Assembly (NCBI RefSeq): GCF_003347205.1 | Contig: NZ_QQBJ01000008.1 | Location: forward strand, 186,001-250,000 | DNA length: 64,000 nt | Source: Mycolicibacterium moriokaense | GTDB taxonomy: Bacteria; Actinomycetota; Actinomycetes; Mycobacteriales; Mycobacteriaceae | Direction: 5' to 3' | Shown here: positions 7,556 to 15,922 of the stretch, one piece after another | How the letters are laid out: each line of letters begins with the position of its first letter | Numbering within the stretch: position 1 is the first letter of the stretch | The notes under the pieces: generated by a model | Told to the model about the DNA's origin: nothing | Databases searched by the model: none | What the model saw: only the letters and a program-made list of their open reading frames with translations | Program-made: the position numbers and the translations under genes

Positions 7556-9022
7556 ATGACAACAGCAGGACAGACGGACGAAAAGCCCACCGGTCGCACC
7601 CTGTTCGGTCACCCGATCGGGCTGGCCAATCTCTTCGGCGTCGAGTTGTGGGAACGGTTCTCGTTCTACGGGATGCTGACGATCCTCGGCTATTACCTTT
7701 ACTACTCCGTCACCGAGGGCGGCCTCGAGCTGCCGAAAGCGACGGCGACCGGCATCGTCGGCGCCTACGGCGGCCTCGTCTACCTCTCCACGGTGCTGGG
7801 CGGGTGGATCGCCGACCGGCTGTTGGGCATGGAGCGCACCGTCTTCTACGGCGGCGTGGTGGTGATGTGCGGACACATCGCGCTCGCGATCATCCCCGGC
7901 CTGGCCGGCGTCGCCGCCGGCCTGGTGCTGGTCGCGCTGGGCTCGGGTGCGTTGAAGGCCAATGCGTCATCGCTGCTTGGCACCCTCTACGACAAGGGCG
8001 ACCCGCGCTGCGACGGCGGGTTCACGCTGTTCTATCTCGGCATCAACCTCGGTGCGTTCATCGGGCCGCTGATCACCGGCCTGCTGCAGACCCGCATCGG
8101 CTTCCACTGGGGTTTCGGTGCCGCCGCGGTCGGCATGGCGCTAGGTCTCGCGCAGTACGTCGTCTTCAGGAAGAACCTCGGAGAGCACGGCCGCAACGTG
8201 CCCAACCCGTTGCCGCGCAGCGGAATCAAGATGGCGGTCGGCGCTGCCATCGCGCTGGTGGTCGTGATCGTGCTGGCGTTCGTCACCGGCCTGGTCAAGC
8301 TGTCGAACCTTTCACAGGTCACCACCGGCGTCATCATCGTGGCGTCGATCGCCTACTTCGCGGTGATGCTCACCAGTTCGAAGGTCGACGACGTCGAACG
8401 CACCAGGGTGCGCGCGTTCATCCCGTTGTTCATCGCCAACGCGGTGTTCTGGTCGCTGTTCCAGCAGATCTTCACCGTCCTCGCGGTCTACTCCGACGAG
8501 CGGATGAACTGGTCGATCTTCGGCTGGACGGCGCCGTCGAGCTGGATCGGCTCCATCGAGCCGGTGTGGATCATCCTGCTCTCGCCGCTGTTCGCGATGA
8601 TGTGGACCAGACTGGGCAACCGGGCACCGACGACGCCGCGCAAGTTCGCCTACGGCGTGATCGGCATGGGTGCCGCGTTCCTGTTGTTCCTGCCGATGGC
8701 GGGCACGGAAGGCAAGACGGTGCCCGCGCTCTACGTGGCCGCGGTGCTTGCGGCGTTTGCGATCTCCGAGCTGCTGCTGTCGCCGATCGGCCTGTCCGTC
8801 ACGACAAAGCTTGCGCCCGAGGCGTTCCGGGCGCAGATGATGGCGTTGTACTTCTTCTCCGTCGGCCTGGGCACTTCGATGTCGGGTGTGCTCGCCAAGT
8901 ACTACGACGCATCACGGGAATTCGCCTACTTCGGAATCATCGGCGTCGTCGCCATCGTCGCGGGCATCGTGGTGTTCGCGCTGTCTCCATGGATCAGCCG
9001 CGAGATGGAGGGCGTGCACTGA
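7556..9022 (+). CDS. POT/PTR2 family proton-dependent oligopeptide transporter
   Basis: 488 residues, 12-14 membrane helices. It should import di- and tripeptides with protons. Start ATG 7556 (MTTAGQTDEKPTGRTLFGHP). The family signature is visible: N-terminal GLANLFGVELWERFSFYGM (the E-x-x-E-R-F-x-F-Y-G motif of helix 1), GGLVYLSTVLGGWIADRLLG in helices 2-3, and the PTR2 block DGGFTLFYLGINLGAFIGPL. Late motifs ISELLLSPIGLSVTTKLAPEAFRAQMMALYFFS also match. It stands alone between the divergent acidic-tail gene and the convergent SDR, 13 bp away. Confidence 0.95.
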   Translation: MTTAGQTDEKPTGRTLFGHPIGLANLFGVELWERFSFYGMLTILGYYLYYSVTEGGLELPKATATGIVGAYGGLVYLSTVLGGWIADRLLGMERTVFYGGVVVMCGHIALAIIPGLAGVAAGLVLVALGSGALKANASSLLGTLYDKGDPRCDGGFTLFYLGINLGAFIGPLITGLLQTRIGFHWGFGAAAVGMALGLAQYVVFRKNLGEHGRNVPNPLPRSGIKMAVGAAIALVVVIVLAFVTGLVKLSNLSQVTTGVIIVASIAYFAVMLTSSKVDDVERTRVRAFIPLFIANAVFWSLFQQIFTVLAVYSDERMNWSIFGWTAPSSWIGSIEPVWIILLSPLFAMMWTRLGNRAPTTPRKFAYGVIGMGAAFLLFLPMAGTEGKTVPALYVAAVLAAFAISELLLSPIGLSVTTKLAPEAFRAQMMALYFFSVGLGTSMSGVLAKYYDASREFAYFGIIGVVAIVAGIVVFALSPWISREMEGVH

Positions 9023-9034
9023 CGCCGGCGGCGG

Positions 9035-9814
9035 CTACTGCGGTGTGACGGCGTCAGGGGACTCGGGCAGCACCTGTCCGCCGTCGACGGCGATCGCCTG
9101 CCCGGTGATGTACGACGCCTCGTCGCTGGCCAGAAACGCTGCCAGATAACCGATGTCGGCCGGCTTGCCGAGCGCGCCCGCCGGTATCGCACGGGCCATG
9201 CCCGCCAGATACTCCTCACCCAGATCCGCCAGGCCTTCGGTGAAGATGTTGCCGGGCAGTATCGCGTTGACGGTGATCGCGTGCGGCGCAAGCTCGATGG
9301 CCGCCGTCCGCATGAAGCCCAGCTGCGCGGCCTTCGACGCGCCGTAGTGCGACCAGCCGGGAAAGCCGGTGATGGGTCCGGTGATCGACGACGTCAGAAT
9401 CACCCGGCCGCGGCCGGAGGCGATCAGCGACGGCAGACATGCCTGCACCGCGAAGACGTTTCCCTTGACGTTCACGTCGAGCACCTCGGCGAGCTCCTGA
9501 GGAGTCATCGTGGTCAGCGGCGCCTCGGGAAAGATGCCTGCGTTGGCGCACAACACGTCGATGCCGCCGAACGCGTCGACCACGGCTTGCGCCATCGCCG
9601 TGCAGGACTCGGGGTCGCTGACATCGGTGGTCACCCCGATCACGGTGCCGCCGCCGAGCGTGTCGAGGGCGGTGACGGCGGCATCCCTGTCGGCCGCCGA
9701 GCGCGCGGCGACCGCGACGTTGGCGTCGGCTTCGGCGAAAACGGAGGCGATGCCCCGGCCGATGCCCTTGCTGCCGCCGGTGACCACGACGGACTTTCCT
9801 GCTAGCGAGAACAC
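9035..9814 (-). CDS. SDR family oxidoreductase (3-oxoacyl-ACP reductase-like)
   Basis: About 259 residues, classical short-chain dehydrogenase. Cofactor loop [12 protein letters not shown] near residue 12, NAG motif (CANAGI), catalytic Ser in TSSITG and the YxxxK pair in [11 protein letters not shown], then PGNIFTEGL and the C-terminal [12 protein letters not shown] strand. Start GTG 9814 gives [14 protein letters not shown]; further upstream starts are open but lack support. It should reduce or oxidise a hydroxy/keto group with NAD(P)(H). Convergent with the POT transporter, divergent from the amidase. Substrate unknown. Confidence 0.9.
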   Translation of the reverse strand: MFSLAGKSVVVTGGSKGIGRGIASVFAEADANVAVAARSAADRDAAVTALDTLGGGTVIGVTTDVSDPESCTAMAQAVVDAFGGIDVLCANAGIFPEAPLTTMTPQELAEVLDVNVKGNVFAVQACLPSLIASGRGRVILTSSITGPITGFPGWSHYGASKAAQLGFMRTAAIELAPHAITVNAILPGNIFTEGLADLGEEYLAGMARAIPAGALGKPADIGYLAAFLASDEASYITGQAIAVDGGQVLPESPDAVTPQ

Positions 9815-9918
9815 AGCACTCAGTGTGGGGCAGCGCGATCCGCCGCGCAGCGCTTGCCGCAGTTTGTGATCCTGTTCGTCCGGTTGCCGCACCGCCGGGG
9901 AGGCACGAGGATTCAGCG

Positions 9919-11382
9919 ATGATGGACACCGCACAGGCGCTCGCGCTCGCCGAGGTCGACGCGATCGGGCAGGGAGCACTGGTCAAGGCCGGCGACGCGT
10001 CGGCGGTCGAACTGCTGGAGGCCGCCATCATCCGCCTCGAGGCGGCGCGCGACCTCAACGCCGTCATCTGCGACCTGTTCGACCGAGGGCGGGCGCAGGC
10101 CGCCGAACTGGACGCCTCGGGTCTCGCGCGAGACGGCGACTGCGGCCCGTTGGCCGGGGTGCCGTTTCTGCTGAAGGACCTCGGTGCATCGCTGGCGGGG
10201 ACTCCGGAGGCGATGGGTTCTCGCGCCCTGCGTGACCACGTCGCGACGGAGACGGCCTGGATCGTCGAGCGCTATCTGTCGGCGGGTCTGGTGGTGTTCG
10301 GCAAGACCAACACCCCGGAGTGGGGCAACCACTGCACCACCGAGCCGTCGCTGTTCGGTCCGACGGTCAACCCGTGGGGGCAGGCGCTCACGCCGGGCGG
10401 ATCGAGCGGCGGTTCCGCGGCGGCCGTGGCGGCGGGCGTCGTGCCGGCAGCCTCCGGCGGCGACGGCACCGGCTCGATCCGCGTGCCTGCGTCCTGCTGC
10501 GGACTGGTCGGGCTCAAGCCGCGGCGCGGCCGCAGCTCGTTCGCCCCGGACGCCGGCCACGCGCTCGAGGGCCTGGTCAACGGCCACGCGCTGACGCGCA
10601 CCGTTCGCGACAGCGCCGCGTTGCTCGATGTCATCGCGGGAACCGTCGCAGGCGACCCCTACGCGGCGCCACCGCCGACGGGCAGCTACCTGGATGTCAT
10701 CGCCGAAGAGCCTCCGGCACAACGCATCGCGTTGTCGACGGCGTCACCGTTCCCCGGTACCCCGACGGATCCCGCCGTGGTGGCGGCCGTCGAGTCCGTC
10801 GGCGGTTTGCTGGGCGAGCTCGGGCACGTCGTCGAACCCGGTTCTCCCGCAATCGATCCTGATGCCGTCGCCGATGCGATCGCGGTTCTGCACACCGTCA
10901 GCAACGCCGGGCTGCACGCCTTCGCGACAGGCGTGCTCGGCCGGGAGCCGGAGGAGGACGAGTTCGAGCCGAGCACCTGGGTGATGGTGCGCGAGGGCTT
11001 CGCCACCACCGGGTCCGCGTACGCCGACGCGATCGCCGCGGTGCACGCCCAGACGCGCCGGTTCGCCGCGGGCATGGCGGGATACGACGTGCTGCTGGTG
11101 CCGACCCTGCTGACGCCCCCGCCGCCCTACGCGCTGCTGGATCAGCCTCGCGGCACCACGCGAGCGTTCTTCGACGTCGAGTTCGCCACCACGGGGTGGA
11201 CGTCGCTGGCCAACGTCACGGGATGGGCCGCGATCTCGCTGCCGCTGGGGACCACCGGCCACGGCCTGCCGATCGGCGTCCAACTCATGGCCCCCGACGA
11301 GGCGATTCTGCTGCAACTCGCCGCCCAGTTGGAGACCGCGGCCCCGTGGGCGCAGCGGCAGCCGCCGGGATGGACGGGATGA
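9919..11382 (+). CDS. Amidase (amidase-signature family)
   Basis: 487 residues. The Ser-cisSer-Lys triad is complete: K86 in FLLKDLG, cis-Ser S162 in [10 protein letters not shown], and nucleophile S186 in [12 protein letters not shown], with the normal spacings of 76 and 24 residues. It hydrolyses a carboxamide to acid plus ammonia or amine in the cytoplasm. Start ATG 9919 (ATG ATG GAC ACC); in-frame codons upstream to 9823 are unlikely. Close to the AmiB/AmiC type of mycobacteria, which also carry the [16 protein letters not shown] block. Single gene, divergent from the SDR. Substrate unknown; a GatA role is unlikely because no gatB/gatC neighbour is present. Confidence 0.92.
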   Translation: MMDTAQALALAEVDAIGQGALVKAGDASAVELLEAAIIRLEAARDLNAVICDLFDRGRAQAAELDASGLARDGDCGPLAGVPFLLKDLGASLAGTPEAMGSRALRDHVATETAWIVERYLSAGLVVFGKTNTPEWGNHCTTEPSLFGPTVNPWGQALTPGGSSGGSAAAVAAGVVPAASGGDGTGSIRVPASCCGLVGLKPRRGRSSFAPDAGHALEGLVNGHALTRTVRDSAALLDVIAGTVAGDPYAAPPPTGSYLDVIAEEPPAQRIALSTASPFPGTPTDPAVVAAVESVGGLLGELGHVVEPGSPAIDPDAVADAIAVLHTVSNAGLHAFATGVLGREPEEDEFEPSTWVMVREGFATTGSAYADAIAAVHAQTRRFAAGMAGYDVLLVPTLLTPPPPYALLDQPRGTTRAFFDVEFATTGWTSLANVTGWAAISLPLGTTGHGLPIGVQLMAPDEAILLQLAAQLETAAPWAQRQPPGWTG

Positions 11383-11535
11383 GGTCGACGCAGGCCTCGC
11401 CGCAGACACCGTGGACAGCAGGTTGTGGCCGCGGCCCGTCTACGGAATAGTCGGTCGGAGAGAACTTCCGCCGGCCTCCAGAAACCGTGGGCCCATTTGG
11501 TCCCGTAGGAGGCTGCGCTGGATGAGGAGACCCCG

Positions 11536-13164
11536 TTGAGCGTCGAGACGGATCTTGACGCTCCCTGGGCATCGCTGCCCTGGCCGGTACTGGTCGTCGA
11601 CCGCGAGGGCGTTGTCCGCTCGTTGAGCGATTCCGCCCGGTCGCTGCTACCCGCCGCGGCGCGGGGCGCGCCGATCGAGGACGCGGTGCCGCCCTGGCTG
11701 TCGAGCGCCCACCAGCGGCTCACCGCGGACGAGGCCGGCCGCACGCCGGTATCGGGACCGGTGGGCGGACACGAGTTCGATGCCCAGCCGTCGGTGCTGC
11801 CCGGCGGTGACGTGGCGTGGTGCCTGGTCGGCGAGCCCGGGCGGCTGCTGCAGGAAGCGCAGCGGTCACTGGCGAAGGAACGCGAACGCACCGCGTTTCT
11901 GGTGGAGGCGTCGGCGGTGCTGGGGGCCTCGCTGAACGTCGATCGCTGCATGGAGGCCACCGTGCAGATGGCCACCAAGCACCTGGCCGATGCGGCCGTG
12001 CTGGTGGCTCCGCCCACCGGCCGACGCTTCGAGGTGGTGTGCAGCGGCCCCGACGGCTCCGCCGAACAGCGCAACGTGGTCGCCGACCCGGCGGAGGTCG
12101 CGGGCCTGAGCGAGGCGCTGCGCGGCTTTCCGCCCGTGCCGTCGCGCTGGATCGACCCGGCGACCGTGCCCGACTGGCTGATGCCGCAGGGCTTCACCGC
12201 GCCTGTCGGGTCTGTCGTCATCACCCCGCTGCCGGGACACGGGGTCCCGGCGGGCGCACTGGTGCTGCTGCGGCGCACCTCCCACACGGCGTTCAGCGAA
12301 GGCGAAGAGATGCTGGCGCGCTTGTTCGCCGCCCGCGCGGGCGCCGCGCTGTCCGCGGCGCGGTTGTATGCGGAGCAGGCCGCCACCACCCGCACCTTGA
12401 TGCGTGAGCTGCTGCCGCCGCAGTTGCACAGGGTGCACGGCATCGAGCTGGCCGGCGGCTACCGCGCCTCGGAGGATCACCACGTCATCGGGGGCGACTT
12501 CTACGACGTGCACCCCGCCGCGAAGCCCGAGGACGAGACGCTCGTCGTGCTGGGCGACGTCTGCGGCAAGGGGCTGGACGCCGCCGTACTGACCGGCAAG
12601 ATCCGCAACACGCTGCAGGCCCTCGCGCCGCTGGCCGACCACCACGAGGGCGTCCTCAAGCTGCTCAACGGCGCCATGCTGTCGCCGGACAACAGCCGCT
12701 TCGCCACGTTGGTGCTGGCATCCATCGCCCGCCGCGACGGCCAACTGGCCCTGCGGCTGACGTGCGCCGGCCATCCCGCCCCGCTGATCGTGCGCAACGA
12801 CGGCCGCGTCGAGCAGGCTGACACCCGCGGCACCCTGGTCGGAGCGCTGCCGAACTTCAAGGCCCGCTCGGTGGAGATGACGCTGGCCCCCGGCGAGACG
12901 TGTGTGCTCTACACCGATGGCGTCACCGAAGCGCACGGCGGCCCGTTCGGCAAGGAGATGTTCGGCGAGCAGCGGCTCAAGGAGGCCCTCGCCGAATGTG
13001 TCGGCCTGCCGCCCGAGGCGGTGGTGGAGCGGATCCTGATGCTCACCACCCAGTGGCTGAGCCAGCGCGCGCACGACGACATCGCCGTCGTCGCCATCAC
13101 CGCGCCGCGCCGCACCCATCTGAGCGCGGTCGACGGCCACACCGCGGGACGGTATACGGCTTGA
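11536..13164 (+). CDS. PAS-GAF-SpoIIE (PP2C-type) serine phosphatase, RsbU/RsbP-like
   Basis: 542 residues. An N-terminal PAS-like domain (about 10-100, WPVLVVDREGVVRSLS), a coiled linker, a GAF domain (about 115-280, ERTAFLVEASAVLGASLNVDRCMEATV) and a C-terminal SpoIIE phosphatase (about 285-530). The metal-binding acids are intact: D321 in IGGDFYD, D341 in LGDVCGKGLDAA, D461 in LYTDGVTEA and the Asp pair in AHDDIAVV (about 514-515). It should dephosphorylate a Ser-phosphorylated STAS protein; one is encoded two genes downstream. TTG 11536 is preceded by GATGAGGAGA. Its TGA overlaps the TTG of the next gene. The sensory domains have no identified ligand. Confidence 0.93.
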   Translation: MSVETDLDAPWASLPWPVLVVDREGVVRSLSDSARSLLPAAARGAPIEDAVPPWLSSAHQRLTADEAGRTPVSGPVGGHEFDAQPSVLPGGDVAWCLVGEPGRLLQEAQRSLAKERERTAFLVEASAVLGASLNVDRCMEATVQMATKHLADAAVLVAPPTGRRFEVVCSGPDGSAEQRNVVADPAEVAGLSEALRGFPPVPSRWIDPATVPDWLMPQGFTAPVGSVVITPLPGHGVPAGALVLLRRTSHTAFSEGEEMLARLFAARAGAALSAARLYAEQAATTRTLMRELLPPQLHRVHGIELAGGYRASEDHHVIGGDFYDVHPAAKPEDETLVVLGDVCGKGLDAAVLTGKIRNTLQALAPLADHHEGVLKLLNGAMLSPDNSRFATLVLASIARRDGQLALRLTCAGHPAPLIVRNDGRVEQADTRGTLVGALPNFKARSVEMTLAPGETCVLYTDGVTEAHGGPFGKEMFGEQRLKEALAECVGLPPEAVVERILMLTTQWLSQRAHDDIAVVAITAPRRTHLSAVDGHTAGRYTA

Positions 13165-14267
13165 GCACGGAGAGCTTCGGTGCGGGTACGAAGAGCGCCG
13201 CCGACTACCGGCTTGCCCGCGAGCGGCTATGGGGCGCCGTCGTCGACCGTGACGAATTTGCCGCTGCGGCCACCGTTTTCGCGGCGCTGGACCAGGGTGC
13301 GGCGCCCGAGGATGTCCTGCTCGAGGTGATCGCGCCCGTGCAGCGCAAGGTCGGCGCCGAATGGGCTGCCAACCGCATCAATGTCGCAGCGGAACACGCC
13401 GCAACGGCCATCAACGACCGCGTCATCGCCGCCTTGGCGCATCACCCGGCCAGCAAGCCCGTCGTCTCCGCGGGTCGGGTGACCGTGGCCTGCGTGGACG
13501 GGGAGTGGCACGCGCTGCCCGCCCGGCTGCTGGCCGAGGTGCTGCGGTTGCGCGGTTTTCAGGTCGACTTCCTCGGCGCCCAGGTGCCGACCCCGCACCT
13601 GATCGCCCACCTGCATGCCCACGGCCCCGACGCGGTGGCGCTGTCCTGTTCCATCCCGACCCAGCTGCCCACCGCCCACGCCGCCATCACCGCCAGCCAG
13701 GCTGCGGGCGCGACGGTGCTGGCCGGCGGCGCCGCCTTCGGCCCGGATGGCCGTTACGCCTACCAACTGGGGGCGCAGGCCTGGGCGCCGGACGCCCGCG
13801 CCGCCGCCGAGCGACTCAGAAAGGGATTTCCGTCTGTGCACGCCGCATCGACTCACCAACCCATCGATGACCTGCCTCATCTGGCCGATCAGGAGTACAC
13901 GATGGTCAGCCGGTCCGCGACGCAACTGGTCAGGGGGACGGTGGTCCAGTTGGCGGATCGCTGGCCGGGGATGCGCGCCTACGACGACGTGCAGCGCCAG
14001 CGCACCACCGAAGACATCGCCCATATCGTCGACTACCTCGCCACCGCGCTCTATGTTGACGACGACGACCTGTTCACCAACTTCATCACCTGGACCGCCG
14101 ACATCCTGGAGGCGCGCGGGGTGCCGGCAGCGTCGCTGTACCCGGCGCTGGACCTGCTCGGTGACCAGTTGACGGACTTCCCCCGCAGTCAGCGGCTTCT
14201 GCACGCGGCGCACGGCGCGCTCGCGGCCAGAAGCCGGCCCACCATCGACCCGACCGCGATCGCATGA
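13161..14267 (+). CDS. CarH-like cobalamin-binding (putative light/B12 sensor) protein with C-terminal helical domain
   Basis: 368 residues from TTG 13161, overlapping the phosphatase stop (TTGA). Residues 15-95 form a helical B12-cap domain carrying W68 followed by nine residues and E78-H79, the W-x9-EH pattern of adenosylcobalamin photoreceptors of the CarH/LitR group. Residues 105-230 are a Rossmann-type B12-binding domain with the lower-ligand His in GEWHALP (H117), then ALSCSIPTQLP and LAGGAAFG. There is no MerR DNA-binding domain; the C-terminus (about 240-368) is helical (TTEDIAHIVDYLATALYVDDDDLF) and resembles RsbR/RsbRD-type regulatory helices. The context, between a SpoIIE phosphatase and a STAS protein, suggests it relays a light or B12 signal into anti-sigma control. 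The sensor role is inference. Confidence 0.85.
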   Translation: MSTESFGAGTKSAADYRLARERLWGAVVDRDEFAAAATVFAALDQGAAPEDVLLEVIAPVQRKVGAEWAANRINVAAEHAATAINDRVIAALAHHPASKPVVSAGRVTVACVDGEWHALPARLLAEVLRLRGFQVDFLGAQVPTPHLIAHLHAHGPDAVALSCSIPTQLPTAHAAITASQAAGATVLAGGAAFGPDGRYAYQLGAQAWAPDARAAAERLRKGFPSVHAASTHQPIDDLPHLADQEYTMVSRSATQLVRGTVVQLADRWPGMRAYDDVQRQRTTEDIAHIVDYLATALYVDDDDLFTNFITWTADILEARGVPAASLYPALDLLGDQLTDFPRSQRLLHAAHGALAARSRPTIDPTAIA

Positions 14268-14656
14268 ACCTCACGACAAGCGTCGACACCAGCGGCCGAA
14301 CCGCGCGCGTCCACCTCGCGGGCGACCTCGACTACGTCACCACCGCAGATGTGGTCGACAGCGTCCGCCGGCTTCTCGGGCAGCAGCCCGGCCTTCGCCA
14401 CCTGAGGCTGGAGTGCTCCGGGCTGACCTTCTGCGACTCGGCGGGGCTGTCGGGTCTGCTGCAGATCCACCGCCACACGTCGCACGCCGACGTGATCCTG
14501 CATCTCGAGCGCCGGCCGCCGCACCTGGAACGCATTCTCCAGATCACCGGGACGCTGGAATACCTCACCGCCGACACCGATTCGGCCCAGACAGCCGGCG
14601 CCGCCGAGCAATCCGGGGACACCGAGGTGACGGGGCGCGGGGAGCGAAACGCCTGA
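14264..14656 (+). CDS. STAS-domain anti-sigma factor antagonist
   Basis: 130 residues from ATG 14264 (ATGA overlap with the B12 protein). A single STAS domain (about 3-110) starts with the strand pattern TSVDTSGRTARVHLAGDLDYVTT; the conserved phosphorylatable serine is S59 in LTFCDSAGLSGLL. In this family the unphosphorylated form binds a Ser kinase anti-sigma factor and releases the sigma factor; a SpoIIE phosphatase resets it. The C-terminal 30 residues are disordered. No RsbW-like kinase is encoded next to it, so its partner must be elsewhere, for instance a SigF-type anti-sigma factor. Confidence 0.92.
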   Translation: MNLTTSVDTSGRTARVHLAGDLDYVTTADVVDSVRRLLGQQPGLRHLRLECSGLTFCDSAGLSGLLQIHRHTSHADVILHLERRPPHLERILQITGTLEYLTADTDSAQTAGAAEQSGDTEVTGRGERNA

Positions 14657-14675
14657 TCCATAATGAACTGCGCTG

Positions 14676-15869
14676 TCAATTACGCTGCCGTTCAACCCAT
14701 TCCGCCAGCCCCGCCGGGGTCGTGACGTGGTCCAGGGCAAGCGCGGCGGCACCGCGCAACGGGCCGTCCTCGCCGTGCTGGGCGTCGCACACCGGTGGCG
14801 GCGAGCCCTTGCGGAATGCCATCAGCCCGTCCCGGTAGGCGTGGTCGAACGCGTCCGGTGACGCCGCCTTGAGCGAGGCCGCGACGCCGCCAAGGGTGAC
14901 CACCTCGGGGTCGTGCAGGTTGACCAGGCCGCCGATGCCGCGGCCCAGCGCGCCGGCGACGGCGTCGAGCGCGCGGCGCGTCGGTGCGTCGCGGTGCTGT
15001 CGATCGAGCACCTCGTGCACATAGGCGACCGGATCCTTCGGCGGCGGGTCGCCGCGGTGCCGGGCCAACGCGCGGCCGTCGACGGTCAGATCCCAGCACC
15101 CGCGCGCCCCGCAGGGGCACACCAGCGCCGGATCGCCGAATGGCATGTGGCCGTACTCGCCGGCAGCGCCGTGTGCGCCCGTCAGGGGTTCGCCGTTGAC
15201 GACCAGCGCGCCGCCGATGCCCTGCGCCACCATCAGGTACAGCGCGGTGGCCGCGGATCGCGCGGCGCCGGTGCGCGCCTCGGCGAGCCCGGCGAGCGTG
15301 GCGTCGTTGCCCAGCAGCAGGCGAACACCCGCGCGGTTCGGGATCCGCGACGCCAGCACCGACAGGTCGACGTCCTTCCAGCCGCGAGAGGTGAACTGCA
15401 CCAGCTTGGCCTCGCTGACCGTGCCTGCGACGGCGACACCAATCGCCCTCAGCCGCTTCGGCTTTCGCCGGTAGATCTTCCCGATCGCATCCGCGAGCTG
15501 GTTCAGCGCAGGCTGAAGTTCGTCGTCGGCGTACGCCGCCTGCGTCACCACCCGCGGCGCGCCGTCGATCCCGGCCAGAGCCAGGCGCCAGTCCGCTGCG
15601 CGCAGGTCGGCGGCAAGCACCAGCGGTCCGTCCGCGTGTGGGTGCAGCACCGTCGTCGGCCTGCCCCGGCCCTGCGCGGGCGCCGGTGATTCGTCGAGCA
15701 CCCGCGCTCGACGCATTCGCGCGACCAATTCGGTGGCCCCGCCGCTGCCGATGCCCAGGCGCTGCGCGGCGGCGGCACGGGTGATGCCCGGCTCCGATCG
15801 GACCACCTCGAGAAGTTGAGCGGCCCCGAGCCAGCGCACCTGGTCTGCTTGTCGCGCGTCCTGAACCAT
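14676..15869 (-). CDS. ROK family transcriptional regulator
   Basis: 397 residues from ATG 15869. An N-terminal winged helix (about 10-60, LLEVVRSEPGITRAAAAQRLG) is joined to a ROK sugar-kinase-like domain with the ROK signature AAGEYGHMPF and the zinc motif CPCGARGCWD (about residues 255-264, the usual final Glu replaced by Asp). The catalytic-type Asp in LLLGNDATLAG is kept. NagC/XylR-type ROK proteins sense a sugar or sugar phosphate. A longer form from GTG 15905 would run into the palindrome at 15889-15915, so the shorter start is preferred. It is divergent from an MFS exporter and probably controls it. Confidence 0.9.
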   Translation of the reverse strand: MVQDARQADQVRWLGAAQLLEVVRSEPGITRAAAAQRLGIGSGGATELVARMRRARVLDESPAPAQGRGRPTTVLHPHADGPLVLAADLRAADWRLALAGIDGAPRVVTQAAYADDELQPALNQLADAIGKIYRRKPKRLRAIGVAVAGTVSEAKLVQFTSRGWKDVDLSVLASRIPNRAGVRLLLGNDATLAGLAEARTGAARSAATALYLMVAQGIGGALVVNGEPLTGAHGAAGEYGHMPFGDPALVCPCGARGCWDLTVDGRALARHRGDPPPKDPVAYVHEVLDRQHRDAPTRRALDAVAGALGRGIGGLVNLHDPEVVTLGGVAASLKAASPDAFDHAYRDGLMAFRKGSPPPVCDAQHGEDGPLRGAAALALDHVTTPAGLAEWVERQRN

Positions 15870-15888
15870 CGCGGGAAGTATCCCATTT

Positions 15889-15915
15889 GAATATGCTCGG
15901 TGCACGAGTATATTC
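15889..15915. promoter_or_regulatory. Palindromic operator between ROK regulator and MFS exporter
   Basis: Two 11-bp arms, GAATATGCTCG (15889-15899) and CGAGTATATTC (15905-15915), around the 5-bp centre GTGCA; one mismatch in eleven pairs. AT-rich ends in a very GC-rich region make it stand out. It lies 20 bp before the ROK ATG and 8 bp before the MFS ATG, so one bound dimer could repress both genes. Confidence 0.7.
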
Positions 15916-15922
15916 GTCGCCC

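Noticed and set aside
11421-11449. GGTTGT, 17 bp, GGAATA before the SpoIIE/B12/STAS operon, reminiscent of a SigF promoter
   Set aside because: Two mismatches in the -10 against GGGTA and one in the -35; too weak to call without transcript data.
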